Shown piece by piece: positions 1 to 13,834 of a stretch of DNA of 64,000 nt. Numbering within the stretch: position 1 is the stretch's first letter; each line of letters starts with the position of its first letter. Origin of the DNA: Sepiola atlantica (taxonomy: Eukaryota; Mollusca; Cephalopoda; Sepiida; Sepiolidae); assembly GCA_963556195.1 (NCBI GenBank), contig OY744521.1:126942959-127006958 (forward strand), read 5' to 3'. The notes below the pieces were generated by a model that saw only the letters and a list, made by a program, of their open reading frames with translations, was not told the DNA's origin and searched no databases. The position numbers and the translations under genes are program-made.

Positions 1-229
1 GCTTTTGTCAAGCCGATCATGCCCAAATCACCCCGTTTCAGTCCTCTATATTCATACCAAAGGTTCTAAGATTGTCCTTAACTTTCTTCTTTAAAGCGTC
101 TCTTTGTCTTGTGTCTCGGACGCTTACTGTGCTGCAGTTCCCCATATGACATCTATTTAGGAACCTATCTATAATGTCGATAATCTAATATATGCCTAAT
201 ATAGTCTATAATAAGATATATAGATATGC

Positions 230-293
<64 letters not shown>
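230..293. repeat. (TA)n followed by (GA)n compound microsatellite
   Basis: An uninterrupted TA run passes directly into a GA run. The array lies just upstream of, and probably truncates, the GIY-YIG retroelement remnant that follows. The TA-then-GA order recurs at several other loci in this window. Confidence 0.95.
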
Positions 294-299
<6 letters not shown>

Positions 300-310
300 G
301 GGGAAGAGGA

Positions 311-817
311 GTATTAGAAGGACCCGACACCTGCTTCTTTAAACTGCCTCATCTCAGTGATAAAATCACAACAGCAACCTGCAAAGCCATTAGAAGAGTG
401 GGATTGAACATACAGCTTGCCCATTCGGGTCCATCACTAAGGAAGCAGCTAGCTATACGCAAACACCACTATAACCCAACACAGTGCACCCTGGCTAACT
501 GTCCAATGAATACCACGGACATTTGTCACCGCATATATACGGTGTACGGATAAGAATGCACCATCTGCAACAAATTTTACATAGGTAGTACCATGAGACC
601 CCTACATATCAGGATTAAGGAACATACACAGACACAAGCATCGTCATTCTTCAAACACCTTAACACATGCAAAAATACAAACAGACTTATCAAAGTTAAC
701 ATCTTGGCCACGGAGGGGGACATTGGAAATCTTCAAATTAAAGAAGCTCTATTCATCTCTAGGTTACAACCTGAACTTAATAGTAGGCTTGAACTGAATT
801 CCTCATTTATAATATAA
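311..817 (+). pseudogene. Penelope-type retroelement, GIY-YIG endonuclease C-terminal remnant
   Basis: One reading frame runs from about 311 to the stop at 815-817, interrupted only by a TAA at 551-553. It encodes a linker (CFFKLPHLSDKI, then SLRKQLAIRKHH), a Cys/His stretch (CTLANCP, CHR), then the endonuclease-like segment with FYIGSTMRPLHIRIKEH. The YIG plus the R-x3-R-x2-EH spacing is the signature of GIY-YIG nucleases fused behind reverse transcriptase in Penelope-like elements. The reverse transcriptase is absent because the copy is cut off at the (TA)n(GA)n array. A related fragment lies at 3913-4266 and ends at the same protein position, which supports a shared 3' end. The assignment to Penelope rather than another GIY-YIG-bearing retroelement is inference. 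It is inactive. Confidence 0.75.
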
Positions 818-1590
818 TATATAGTATAGTATATATCGTATTTAACCTCAGCCCGCACATATCGCATTAACACAATTCTAAGCAAACTTGAATCAGTTTA
901 AAATATATAGATTAAAGAATCATCAGTAAAACAACACACTTGGTATATGGATTTACAATTACTCTCCCAATAAAAGAAAACAGGGGGGAAAAATTAATTA
1001 AAGAATGTATTTTAAAATAAAAGTATTAATAATAATAATAGTTTAAAAAATAACCATGAATTTAATGTGCACACTGCAAGCCACATTCACATTCACTGTT
1101 GTATGCAATATTACAGCATTGCGGTTAAAATAGATAAATTATGTAATAAGTATATAAATACAATAAAATAAATAAAAATTGATATTCTTATATTAATAGA
1201 ATAACACACTTAGTATATAGATACACATTTCATCTTCATTCTCTACTAAATATTAAAAGTACCCCCCAAATAAATTCTATAAATAAAAAATAGAAAATAA
1301 AAATCTTAAAATATATATATTTATTTATAAAAAAATAAAAAAATAATAATAATAATAAAATAAATGAATAAACAAATATATTAATAAATATATGAGTTAA
1401 AAAATGTAATAATAGAAAAATAGAATAGAATAACAAAATTACTATATAGATTCACTGTTACCTTTCTATAATTCAATGCTATATATCCAAGAGTAAGGTA
1501 AAAGATTTAAAAGTTTTAAATATGTGTTGAAAATCCTTCTTTGCATTTAAAAGAAATTATATATTGGAGATTTAGAAGTTAGTGTTATAT
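818..1590. other. AT-rich stretch downstream of retroelement remnant, no gene seen
   Basis: Short A-rich tracts and a small TAA run near 1028-1041 may be the 3' tail of the preceding retroelement, since a similar TAA/TAAA tract follows the second copy near 4585-4625. Nothing else is recognised. Confidence 0.5.
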
Positions 1591-1632
1591 TTGTATGTAT
1601 GTATGTATGTATGTATGTATGTATGTGTATGT
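1591..1632. repeat. (GTAT)n tetranucleotide microsatellite
   Basis: Tandem GTAT units grade into GT-rich sequence with short TA and GT runs up to about 1705. Open frames across it are repeat artefacts. Confidence 0.9.
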
Positions 1633-1705
1633 GTGTATATGTATGTGGGTATGTATATATATATATATATACGTGTGTGTGTTTGTGTACATGTGTGTGT
1701 GTATC

Positions 1706-2555
1706 TTTTGGTACACATTGTTATAAGGGAGATAATTCATTACTATTTTACAAGAGTTGTTCCTCTTTCTCGGAAGAAAAAAAATAAAATTAGATAATTT
1801 ACAAGTTTATTAAATCATCAAGTGTTCACGCAAGGAGTATAATAAACTACCATTTAATCCATCAAAGAATGGGACTGATAGCCAGAAACACGTGTCCATC
1901 GATTACTTTTATGTACGTATAAAATTAATAAAATATATATATCAATGAAAATTACGTCCTATAAAGTTAAAGGCAACTAAAAATGGAATCTTCTGCATTA
2001 CGTTTTATCACTTAGGAAGTGAAAAATAGAAAAGCAACAAGCATAACGCTACTATCACCAATAAAAACAATTATAAAAATCATATGAGCCCCTAGAATAA
2101 GTCAAATTAATATTTTAATCAGATTCTAGAAAATATCTAAAAGCTTTATGGTGAAGGTGTCTTAGAAATTCAGGGAATCTTGCTTAATTAATACAATGGA
2201 TGAAACTCAGTGCAAAACTGAAATATTTTTATTTTCAAATGGAAAGCTATGACCATATTATCCCCCTCTAAAAACAATTGTAAAATACACTAAAGAAACT
2301 GAAAGTTATGGAATATTTATTCATTTGCGTCTAATAATATTAAAATTTCACAAAAATCGGAGGTATCTGTATTTTTATGAAGGGCTTTCACACTATTTTA
2401 CATAATACATAAAATAAAATTAAACTAAATATAGCTCATAGTTGTACTTATTGTGCCTCACAGCTGTGTTCCAAAACTCTTAATGATCGGTTAATTAGAT
2501 TAAGAGTTACTCCTGTATATACAAATATATAAACGTACAAACATCTAAACAAAAC
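1706..2555. other. AT-rich non-coding sequence, nothing recognised
   Basis: No open frame, RNA signature or long repeat is visible on either strand. Confidence 0.5.
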
Positions 2556-2560
2556 TTGAC

Positions 2561-2607
2561 GGGACTGCAATGATTGCAGTCCCGACGCGATGTACTAACA
2601 TCGAAAC
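2561..2607 (+). other. Perfect 10-bp hairpin followed by a degenerate hammerhead-like core
   Basis: Positions 2561-2583 form a 10-bp stem (GGGACTGCAA with TTGCAGTCCC) around a TGA loop. Immediately after, 2582-2607 reads CCGACGC, then a 5-bp stem GATGT/ACATC with loop ACTA, then GAAAC. That order resembles a hammerhead ribozyme core (CTGANGA, stem II, GAAA), but two core positions differ and helix I is not evident. It is more likely a structured end of a mobile element than an active ribozyme. Confidence 0.35.
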
Positions 2608-2728
2608 GTTGGTAGATCCGCGTAGACAGCTTCTAATGTTTATATAATTTTATTTATAAAAACTTTACTTTTTATTGAGCACTTTTGAAAAATATTGGTT
2701 TTAAGTTCATGTTATCAATATATTTGAA

Positions 2729-2729
<1 letters not shown>

Positions 2730-2792
<63 letters not shown>
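2730..2792. repeat. (TA)n microsatellite
   Basis: Pure TA run directly abutting the SINE-like sequence that begins TCATCCACATACAG. Confidence 0.95.
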
Positions 2793-2795
<3 letters not shown>

Positions 2796-2935
2796 ATCCA
2801 CATACAGACTGTTTCGCTGTATCACAGCGATTTAGTGCTGTTAGACCAGTTAGTGCCTCAAGCCGGGATTGAAACTCAACCGTCAGGCTGGCAGTCAGCA
2901 CTCCTACCCCTACGTATCATGCGACACTGGCTGAA
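2793..2935 (-). mobile_element. Candidate tRNA-related SINE remnant
   Basis: Read on the minus strand, the segment GGTAGGAGTGCTGACTGCC is followed by GGTTGAGTTTCAATCCCGG, reminiscent of an A-box then a B-box with an insertion. A related start, TCATCCACAGACAG, follows another (TA)n array at 27801, so this is a dispersed family with a (TA)n at its 3' end. The tRNA origin is a weak inference. Confidence 0.4.
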
Positions 2936-3179
2936 TGTAAGTAGAATCTCAATGTAAACATTATCAAATGTCGGTTGTTCGAATTAGTTTTTTCCAATGA
3001 GCTATGCCTTTTAAGCTAGTGGCAGATACAAAACGGACAATCTTCAAATTGAAGTAAATTCGATTTCTCTCAGGGATAGCAACGCAGATTACGAGTGTTC
3101 TCCAAGCAGAATACGATGTAATAACCTCCTTATGTCCAAACTAGAAGATCATCATGGAAGGCAGTTATTTGGCTCTTAT

Positions 3180-3210
3180 GTAATACACACACATATACAC
3201 ACTCTCTCAT

Positions 3211-3266
<56 letters not shown>
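3180..3266. repeat. (AC)n-rich then (AT)n microsatellite
   Basis: Interrupted AC repeats pass directly into a pure AT run ending near 3266. Confidence 0.9.
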
Positions 3267-3271
<5 letters not shown>

Positions 3272-3590
3272 ATTATTCGGAATAGTTATTCATTTCTTGT
3301 TATTTTCTTTTTGCAGGACTTTAAGTTGAAAATGAAACAGACTAATGATGAGATGTTTTTTCCTCATGTCTACATATTCAATATATTTACCTCTCTCAAT
3401 CGATCGATCAATCCATCGATATATCTAGTGAGTATTTATCTCTTTGCACTTTTAATCATTAAAGTCGAACTATCTATTTCAGAATGTTTATATTTATATC
3501 TATATCGACCTGTTCAGAGAGCTGATGTGATGAGTTTCTGTTTTTCCTTTTGTATTTTTCATTATGTCGTATTATTAAATATATATATAC

Positions 3591-3818
3591 AGGGTGTCTC
3601 AAAAAAATGTACTCACTCGTAGAATGACGAGAAAACTTTTATTTATGAACATAGAATGAAATGAAATAGCATCGAATACATGAGACAGATGTAATTGAAG
3701 AATCATGTTCGCAAATGTTCAAACTGATGACCATTATTGTTCAAACAAAGCTGATAACGCGCACCAAGGTAAATAAAGGTTTTCTCGTCATTCTAAGAGT
3801 GAGTACATTTTTTGAGAC

Positions 3819-3823
<5 letters not shown>
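3591..3823. mobile_element. Mariner/Tc1-type MITE with about 45-bp terminal inverted repeats
   Basis: The left end AGGGTGTCTCAAAAAAATGT and the right end ACATTTTTTGAGACACCCT are inverted complements, and pairing continues inward through the segment containing ACTC..AGAATGACGAGAAAAC, giving arms of roughly 45 bp. The 233-bp element has no coding capacity. It sits in TA-rich DNA, the target of the Tc1/mariner superfamily, and its right end runs straight into a (TA)n array, so the exact TA duplication cannot be read. The superfamily call rests on the AGGGTGT-type terminus and the TA context. Confidence 0.75.

Positions 3824-3912
<89 letters not shown>
3823..3912. repeat. Long (TA)n microsatellite
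   Basis: About 90 bp of pure TA between the MITE and the second GIY-YIG retroelement fragment. The tyrosine-isoleucine frames across it are artefacts. Confidence 0.95.
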
Positions 3913-3913
<1 letters not shown>

Positions 3914-4266
3914 CTAACCACACACCCGAACCCTGCTCCCTGGCCAATTGCCCTATCCCCAACACAGGTCTGTGCCATCGCACTAACTGTGTTTACAAAC
4001 TACAGTGCAATAAATGCAAAAAGATTTACATCGGCAACACTACAAGACCGCTACACTTGCGCATAAAGGAGCACTTGAATACCCGTATATCCTCTTTCCA
4101 CAAACACATAGAGATTTGCTCAAACACTCAGCGCGATATTCACGTCTCCATCTTAGCGTCTGTCAGAAACATTGGTGACCTTAGAATCACAGAATCAATC
4201 CTCATCTCCAGATTAAACCCCTCACTCAATCAACGTCACGAGCTCTACTCACCATTCATTCTATAA
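3913..4266 (+). pseudogene. Penelope-type retroelement, GIY-YIG endonuclease fragment (5'-truncated)
   Basis: About 115 codons are open after the (TA)n array and end at a TAA. The peptide has a zinc-binding-like start (CSLANCP, LCHRTNCVYKLQCNKC) and the nuclease core IYIGNTTRPLHLRIKEHL, with Y-I-G, an arginine pair and the terminal EH, then a helical tail ending ELYSPFIL. It aligns over its length with the 311-817 copy, which has a stop where this copy is open. The reverse transcriptase and the element start are missing, so it cannot be autonomous. A 3' untranslated stretch and TAA/TAAA tract follow to about 4625. Whether the domain folds is untested. Confidence 0.75.
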
Positions 4267-6547
<2,281 letters not shown>

Positions 6548-7090
6548 TTCCACTTAAAAGTACCCCATCGCAAAACATTAGATTCTACTTTTTTAGGCGA
6601 TTACGTGTGAACACACTGAAAAACAAAAACAATTATTTCAGAATTTAGAGTGGGAGGTTATTTGCGCATATAAATTCAACGTAAAATGATGCCTCATGTC
6701 CGGGCCATTCTAACTTTTTAGGGTAGATAACTAGATTTTTTCCACTAACCCTAAATCCGACCGTCAAAGTCATAAAACTACACATAATCGCTTTATTTTT
6801 CGTATTACTACTCGGATTTAGAGTTAGTAGTAAGAAGGAGGCGTGTTTTTATGATTTTTAAGAATGACATATTTTATACTAAAGCTTGATCAGAAATATT
6901 AACATGGCCAAGATTTAAAATTAAAAAAAGGTTACATGTCCTTTAAACGCTGTCTGGTCCGAAAGGGGTGATCATTTTACGTTAAATTTATATGCGAAAC
7001 TGATTTTGTGATATTTTATTTATTTTTACCTCTAAGTTCTTCAGGCTGTTTACATGTAATCGCCTTAAAAAAAGGAGAATAGAATTTTTC
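6548..7090. mobile_element. Long-TIR non-autonomous element, copy 1
   Basis: The left arm (about 6575-6715) and the right arm (about 6945-7085) are inverted complements. Anchors include GGCGATTACGTGT on the left against ACATGTAATCGCC on the right, and AACGTAAAATGAT against ATCATTTTACGTTAAA. There is no coding sequence in the short centre. A second copy with the same arms lies at 7690-8135. The superfamily is unknown because exact termini and target duplication are not clear. Confidence 0.7.
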
Positions 7091-7607
7091 TTTTTGGATT
7101 AATTAGCATAGGATGCAAATCTCTAATTCTTATTTTCGTTCACAGCAAAAAGTTATAATTGCGAATTGGTGAAAAAAAAAGCAACACCGATAATTTCATA
7201 AGAATGCAGTATTTACAAAGTACTGGGGAAATCTTTAAAAATGAGAAAAAACATTTTTGTAAAAAAAAAATTACTGATAAATATTTGTTTATGGAAATCG
7301 CTCCAGACAAGGCATGAAACCACTTAATGTAATGAGCTAAAAAAATACTACTTCAAGGTTAAAACTAGCCAACGATAAGTGTTAGATATAGATTCATTGC
7401 GACCCAGAACACGGCAATCCTTTCCCCTTTGTCAGAAACATTGCTCATGGAATGTGAGGACAAAAGGATAACATAATTTAAGCGAGAGTTACAAGACTGC
7501 CGAAAGTAAACCGAAAGTTCATTTTCTACTCTCCTTATTGATAATTATTAAAAATATTATATATAAAACGATTTATTCTTATATTTTTAATTTATTTCTT
7601 TTTTCGT

Positions 7608-7672
7608 TAGTGGGCTTTTGTCCGTGTTTGAATTATTTTGGTGGGCTTTCGTCCGGTGGGCTTTTGTCTGGT
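7608..7672. repeat. Short imperfect direct repeat, three copies
   Basis: The unit GTGGGCTTTTGTCCG appears three times with small changes (at about 7610, 7641 and 7656), between the two long-TIR elements. Function unknown. Confidence 0.6.
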
Positions 7673-7689
7673 CCCCGATAAATCACCCT

Positions 7690-8135
7690 TTCCACTACCA
7701 AAAAAAAATGAAATTCTACATTTTTTGTGCGAATACCCTGAAAAAAACTAATTATTTAAGAATTTAGAGTGGGGGATCCGTTTCACACTTAAATTTAACG
7801 TAAAATGAGCTCCCATTTCCGAGACATTCTAGCGTTTGAGAAAAAATGTTATTTTACTCCAGAAAATAAATTCTGTGCCTTTATTTGAAGGGGGATTCTT
7901 TAAGTGATTACGCATGTTTTTACGACTTTGCTAGGGTTAGTGGCAAAAGAATTTAGTGAACATCCCTAAAAATTTAGAATGGCCCGAAAATGATGATCAT
8001 CTGACGTTAACTTTATATACAAAACTGATATCCCACTCTAAATTCTAAAAACAGTGGGGAGTTTCCCGCCAAGTTTTTCAAGTTATTCACGCGTAATCAC
8101 CTAAAAAGTAGAATCTCATTTTTTGTGGTGGGATT
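7690..8135. mobile_element. Long-TIR non-autonomous element, copy 2
   Basis: Inverted arms at about 7700-7835 and 7970-8132, sharing AACGTAAAATGA, AATTTAGAGTGGG and TGATTACGC-type blocks with copy 1. The arms have diverged from each other and from copy 1, so the copies are old. No coding capacity. Confidence 0.7.
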
Positions 8136-8804
8136 TAGCTGAGGGTGTTAATCTACAAATTTACCATTGTTATTAGTACTTATATTACTATTATTATTAT
8201 TATTATTATTATCTGTATCTTGTTTTTCTTTTTTCAGTGAAAGAAATCAATATACTACGTATCTGTTACATTGACAGTAGCAATAACCGACCAAATCTTT
8301 ATAACTAGGTTTAAAATATGAATATTCTTTGATAGAGGGAAAGCGCAGAATAGTTAACAAAACACCTTATAGTAAGAGTGGTTTTCTATAATAGTAACAT
8401 TATTATTTAGAAACTCATTCTTAACATGGGAGGAGGCTTTGTTAACTATTCTATTCATACACCGTCTTTTTATTTTGCATACTAATCGTCGACTATTTTC
8501 AATTGTTGATCAAAAAATTCAAATAGCATTTTGTCAACTAACGACGAACTAATGTAAATCGGTTTTGTTTTAAAAGAGAAATAAATCTTTAGTTGTCTCA
8601 CCATTTTCAATCAATCAATCACAAGGAAAACATTTGAGAAAAATATTAAGAAATATCTATTCGTGTAATATACGCCCCTACTCCCCTAAGTGTATTTTTA
8701 CGTTTGCAAAAATATATGCAGACATTACACGGAGGTTTTATAGTAATTTAAAAAGAAATTAAAAGCAAAAAATCTCTAATTAAATATTTCGAATTTTAAA
8801 AAGA
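8136..8804. other. Non-coding sequence with a short (ATT)n run
   Basis: A small ATT array lies near 8187-8211. Nothing else recognised. Confidence 0.5.
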
Positions 8805-8903
8805 ATCGGAATCGGAATCGTTAATTGTATCGATGTCGGGAATTTAGAACAGAATCGGTAAGTGTATCGGAATTGGGGAAACATTTTCGAATCGCCCTAT
8901 ACC

Positions 8904-8905
<2 letters not shown>
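8805..8905. mobile_element. Half of a hAT-like MITE
   Basis: Repeated TCGGAATCGG-type blocks with TTAATTGTATCGATGTCGGG match the right end of the element at 52120-52679 (GGTAATTGTATCGAAATCGG). This copy stops at the (TA)n array that follows. Confidence 0.55.
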
Positions 8906-8909
<4 letters not shown>

Positions 8910-8972
<63 letters not shown>

Positions 8973-8977
8973 TATAT

Positions 8978-9055
<78 letters not shown>
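8910..9055. repeat. Long interrupted (TA)n microsatellite
   Basis: Two TA runs separated by a short ACACAT / ACAAAT interruption. Confidence 0.95.
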
Positions 9056-9060
<5 letters not shown>

Positions 9061-10106
9061 GTCTGTTCATATCTACATATATCTCCATCGATTGTTCTAT
9101 CCCTATTTTAATGTGTTTATTTACGGTTCTGTTCTCCTCTTCCCTGAACTAAAATCTCACGATTCGTCGCTTCCTTTAATTGAAATAACCTTTCTTTATT
9201 GTATTTTTTTATCTTCAAAATTTTCCAGGATTCACAATTTTTAGGGATTTTTTTTTCATTTTTGATTTTGTTTTTTTTTTTCAACGAAAATGAAACAAAA
9301 AAGAATCTAAAAACGTATTGAAAAATCTTGTTTCTTAAATTGTCCTCCATTTATCTTTTCATTCTGTTTTTCTGTTGTTCTTATTTCGGTTAACTAAACC
9401 ATTTTGCATTAACAGCTGGCACTTTAAACTGTTTGAGTGGCCGGCCATAAGCAACCATCACCAGACGATAACGCTGCTTCCAGCTGGCATCTGCACACAT
9501 CGTTTTTTTATAAAACCATTAATCCCAAACGCTTTGGCCAAAAACAACCTCTTCCGCCGGTCGTTTTATATACAACATGTCGGGGCGCAGACACACAACC
9601 GCATGTCTTCATCACTTAAAGCATCTTACTTATAAGTCTACCAGTAAATGGATATCTTTTATATCTTTACTTGGCTTTAATTATTTGATTGTTTGGGTGT
9701 GGGACTTTTATAGAAATCGATATCTTAACGGTTCGAGAAGTTAAATTAGTTTTAGTAAGGACTATATTTTTTCAAAGATTTTCATGATAGCATTTACATT
9801 TTCCTCTGATTTCATATCAAGTTACTAGATTCCAAAGTATAGCTTGATGTTCAGGCATTTGTGATAAAATCTGTACAATGAAACGGCGTGTTGGAATGTT
9901 AAGTCGAATGGAGAAAACAATTTTTAACTTTTTCATGTTTAACTATTTAAAATAACAACTGTATATACTACATGTTTTGCGTTCATCCTCACAAATATAA
10001 AGTTTACTTTCATTCATAGGCAACGTATCTCAGCTAGGTTTGGCACAGGGCCATAAGAATTGAGCATTACGTTGAATATCTTAGAATACAAGCAAATAGT
10101 ATTCCT

Positions 10107-10111
<5 letters not shown>
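9056..10111. other. Non-coding sequence, nothing recognised
   Basis: An 86-codon open frame at 9375-9635 has no recognisable domain and no coding context. I see no element ends. Confidence 0.4.

Positions 10112-10180
<69 letters not shown>
10112..10180. repeat. (AAT)n microsatellite
   Basis: Pure trinucleotide run directly abutting the interspersed family fragment that follows. Confidence 0.95.
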
Positions 10181-10450
10181 GGCTGACACCAGACAAAATA
10201 TTTGTAGAAGGTCAAGCAGAATAAGATTGAGGAGGGACAGCACAAACCAGACCTCCACTGGAAGACTGCGGAGAATGTTGGGACCTTGGGGAGGCTTATT
10301 GCCACCCAAATCCCAGAGAAGACTAATGGTCCTTACCAGCGAGAAATCAATGGTAAGAAGCTATTGCGATATCGCAAGCTTATTTGCGGTGATTATCGAA
10401 AAGAGTTGAAGAATACTGGAAATGTGTAGAACCATGTGCTGCCCCTCTCG
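10181..10450 (+). mobile_element. Interspersed repeat family fragment (blocks R1 and R2), probable retroelement 3' region
   Basis: Block R1 (10229-10300) contains GCACAAACCAGACCTCCACT and recurs at 11370-11405. Block R2 (about 10318-10410) contains GCGAGAAATCAATGG and a hairpin-like TTGCGATATCGCAA, and recurs at 12780-12860 and 21608-21665. Where the far end of the family is preserved it runs into a trinucleotide array, as expected for a retroelement tail. No protein is encoded here. Confidence 0.6.
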
Positions 10451-11035
10451 ACGACCATCGACCCCAACGTTGTGTTTCCGTGGTCTTCTTCTTTGTTTTC
10501 ATCGCTTTAGCCGTGTGGTCTATCCACTGACGAATCGTCGAGGGCACAACAATGGTCCACAAGTTAAAATAAAAGAAACACCACTCACGATAAAGAACAC
10601 AAACACATATACGTTGTGTATAATTTAGTTTGAACTATGAGTGTGTGTGACTGTCGAGGCCCCATTGTCGTTGCTCAAGTCGTCAGCTCATCTCATCGTT
10701 TTCCCGGTCCGAGGCGCTCTTTCGGGAGGTTAGATCCTAACTGCCGGGAGGGTCGATTCTAACTGCCCGGCTACTCCTCGAAACCCAAACTCGTCAACTT
10801 TTGCCATAAACTTTACTGTCGTCAACTGTCGTAAAACTAACCTACCTTACTGTAGGCAGGTGTCGTAAAACACTGTCACTCCTAAAATGTCGTGTCCAGT
10901 GTTATTTTCTTAGTGACCTGTCCTGAACAATGGAAATTGACCACTCCCAAATTGTCTTTTGTCTCTTTCGATGAGTCATTTCCTATCCCGTATTTTCTTT
11001 TGTCTTTGTCGATTAGTCACTTCCTATCCTGTCGG
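10451..11035 (-). mobile_element. Candidate LTR-like sequence with an imperfect 46-bp direct repeat
   Basis: Composition is richer in G+C than its surroundings. Positions 10958-11035 hold two imperfect copies of a unit with TTTCGATGAGTCATTTCCTA / TGTCGATTAGTCACTTCCTA. Around 10720-10775 are two near copies of CTAACTGCC. Direct repeats in a compact G+C-richer block suggest a retroelement control region, but I found no paired LTR, target duplication or coding sequence. Confidence 0.25.
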
Positions 11036-11144
11036 TCTTCATTGTATCACAGTTGTCACTCAGACTCCAGGAAGTACCACTAGTTGTTGTCGGTGAGCAA
11101 TCACTGACGATGATCTGTGTGAGGACTCCTAGTGAGTAAAAATA
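11036..11144 (+). mobile_element. Interspersed repeat family fragment (block R3) abutting trinucleotide array
   Basis: CTGTGTGAGGACTCCTAGTG at 11116-11135, just before the array, matches 21758-21781 (CTGTGTGAGAACTCCTAGTT), which is likewise followed at once by (AAT)n. This marks the 3' boundary of the family. Confidence 0.6.
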
Positions 11145-11420
<276 letters not shown>

Positions 11421-12764
11421 GGGAAGTGTTACATTACAACTTTTTTTTTAAGTGATTAAAACCTTTAAACTGTACTTTTTACTAGTTTCATAGTTCTTTA
11501 TAACATATAGGCTTTTTCACTTATTTTACCTTAACGTATGTGAGAGGGGAGAGTCCGTGTTTCTTTATCATGTATGCGGGAGAGTGTTCAATCAATAAAT
11601 TCTTTTAGATATCTCTTTCTTTTAAATGTTACTAAATCGACATTATATGTAACGCTTCCGAAAAGTCAAAATGTTTGAAGCGTTACTACCAGTGTTCAAA
11701 CTGGTTTTATAGTTCTTATCTCCACATAACTTGACATGGGGCGAGAGTGGGCGAGTACCTTACAATGTGGCGTGTTTTACACTTTTTATTTATGAGTTGA
11801 TGCGTTTCGATCGTTAGACGCTTCTTTTACTTTTACGCTTATTTGTCCCTTTCTTTTCTTTCTTTTTTTCTTTTACATATTAAATGTTCTTTATGATATG
11901 TGCGGGGTTGATAGTTTAACCAATAGTTTATATCTTTTAGTTCGTGTGCGTGCCGTGTTTTTGTTTTTTTAACTCAAATGTTCATTACAAATCAAATCAA
12001 AATTTATCTGTTATTTTCTTCGTTTCCTTCCTCGTTGGCCGTCGTCGTCGTCCTCGTGGTAGCTCTGCGTTGATATCTTCTTTCTTTTCTTTCTTCTTGT
12101 GGTCGCGCTTTCTTCCACTTTTCTATCTTCGCGATCGTTATAGTGGTAGCTGTGAACAAATCTTTTCATTTATCGACCGAAGAAGTTTAAGACAGATTTT
12201 TTGAGAGGTTCCAAAGGGGATTTTTATTGATCTTCTCTGTATTAAACAACGTCGAAGAGAAGTCCGTGATACCTCAACTGATTTCTCTCGTATTTTAGTT
12301 ACCTCTTAACATATTAACTTCTTATTTCTCACTTATTAAAGTGGAGGGCAGTTATATACTAGACAGACAGACAGACAGACAAGGAAGATTTGTCTTCAGT
12401 CCATACACACTTAACTTAACTTAAAGTTTCAGAGCATGTTTTGGCACGTCCATCTCGCTTTAAATCCATGGATAGACTCCTCAAAATTCTCGTTTCTTTG
12501 TGTCCGAACAACAACAAGTTACGTCATCGCACCTTGATCTGGCGGCTTCTATTCTGGCCTTTATTGCCCCTAAATGGTTTGTTTCTTTGACCTTAAGTTC
12601 ACTTGTCTTTTACTCATACGTGGGAAAACAGATTCGTTTCCCCAAAGTTTGTGTCAGTCTGACATGCACTCAGCTAGATAATTCCAACCTCATCACAATC
12701 CATACTTGATGAAATAGACCTTTTTCCAAATAAGGCCTCTCATAATATAACACTCAAATTTCAT
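11421..12764. other. Non-coding sequence, nothing recognised
   Basis: A short (ACAG)n tract lies near 12361-12380. Small open frames (11944-12204, 12500-12709) have no recognisable domain. Confidence 0.4.
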
Positions 12765-12880
12765 AGAAGACCAACGGTCGTTGCTAGCGAGAAATAAATG
12801 GTGAATAGGTATTGCGATAACGCAAAATGATTTGCAAAAGTTATCGAAAGAGGTAAAGAAATCTGGGGAGATTTGTTATC
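12765..12880 (+). mobile_element. Interspersed repeat family fragment (block R2)
   Basis: GCGAGAAATAAATGG followed by ATTGCGATAACGCAAAATGA and GTTATCGAAAG matches block R2 at 10340-10400 and 21608-21660. Confidence 0.6.
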
Positions 12881-13032
12881 ACTCAGTACTTGTTGATATT
12901 ATATGTTCGCTTTAAAAAAACTATAATAAACATAATTTCTCTTCATTCCGTGTAGCTGTTACAATGGCCATGGCTACAAAGGTGACTCGAGTCCGAGTTT
13001 CGAATTGTGCGACAAGTGGAACAGTTATAACA

Positions 13033-13036
<4 letters not shown>

Positions 13037-13121
<85 letters not shown>
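13037..13121. repeat. (TA)n microsatellite
   Basis: Pure TA run. The downstream flank TTATTTCATGTATCCACAT resembles the flank of the array ending at 62941, suggesting a shared host element. Confidence 0.95.
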
Positions 13122-13125
<4 letters not shown>

Positions 13126-13255
13126 TCATGTATCCACATAAAATGTTATAAATAGATATAATCTTTTATGTAGCAATTTTCAGTATTTACTTCAATACGT
13201 GAGTAGGGCTAGGTAGTAAGTTATGAAAATATACTCGTATGAGAACTAGTGTGTA

Positions 13256-13256
<1 letters not shown>

Positions 13257-13346
<90 letters not shown>
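13257..13346. repeat. (AAT)n microsatellite
   Basis: About 90 bp of pure trinucleotide repeat ending in AGCAGCAGCA. Confidence 0.95.
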
Positions 13347-13689
13347 GCAGCAGCAACGTTACTTAGAATTTTAGACAATTAGTAATACCTAAGACGAAGG
13401 CAACAGAATGGTATTGAAAGAGAGAGGGGCATGATGAGGAAGTTAATGGAAACAAAAAAAGAGATGATGCTTAGTCGTGAGTTTGTTCAAACTAATGCCG
13501 TCTTGTTATTATAAAGATTTTCTTCATCCTCAAATGTCAGCTGGGTCAAAACTTTAACAAACACGATTCGAAACTAAAACAGCGCCATTGTGTCTTTCAT
13601 CTGAAGCTTCTGCCTCTTCAGACAGAAAAGGTTTTATAAACAAAAAACAGATTCTATTATCAAAAGAAGATAAACAAGAGACCGGTTAA

Positions 13690-13754
13690 GAGTGGCTGAC
13701 AGCTTTCAGCAGAACTCACACCAACTTACACCGCGGCAACACGCATCCCATTCC

Positions 13755-13834
<80 letters not shown>

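Noticed and set aside
3715..4266. 183-codon open frame including poly Ile-Tyr
   Set aside because: It fuses a MITE, a (TA)n array and a GIY-YIG fragment by chance; only the last part is real retroelement sequence.
8825..9244. 139-codon Tyr-Ile-rich frame
   Set aside because: Translation of a (TA)n array, with no coding character on either side. The same applies to all Tyr-Ile-rich frames in the window.
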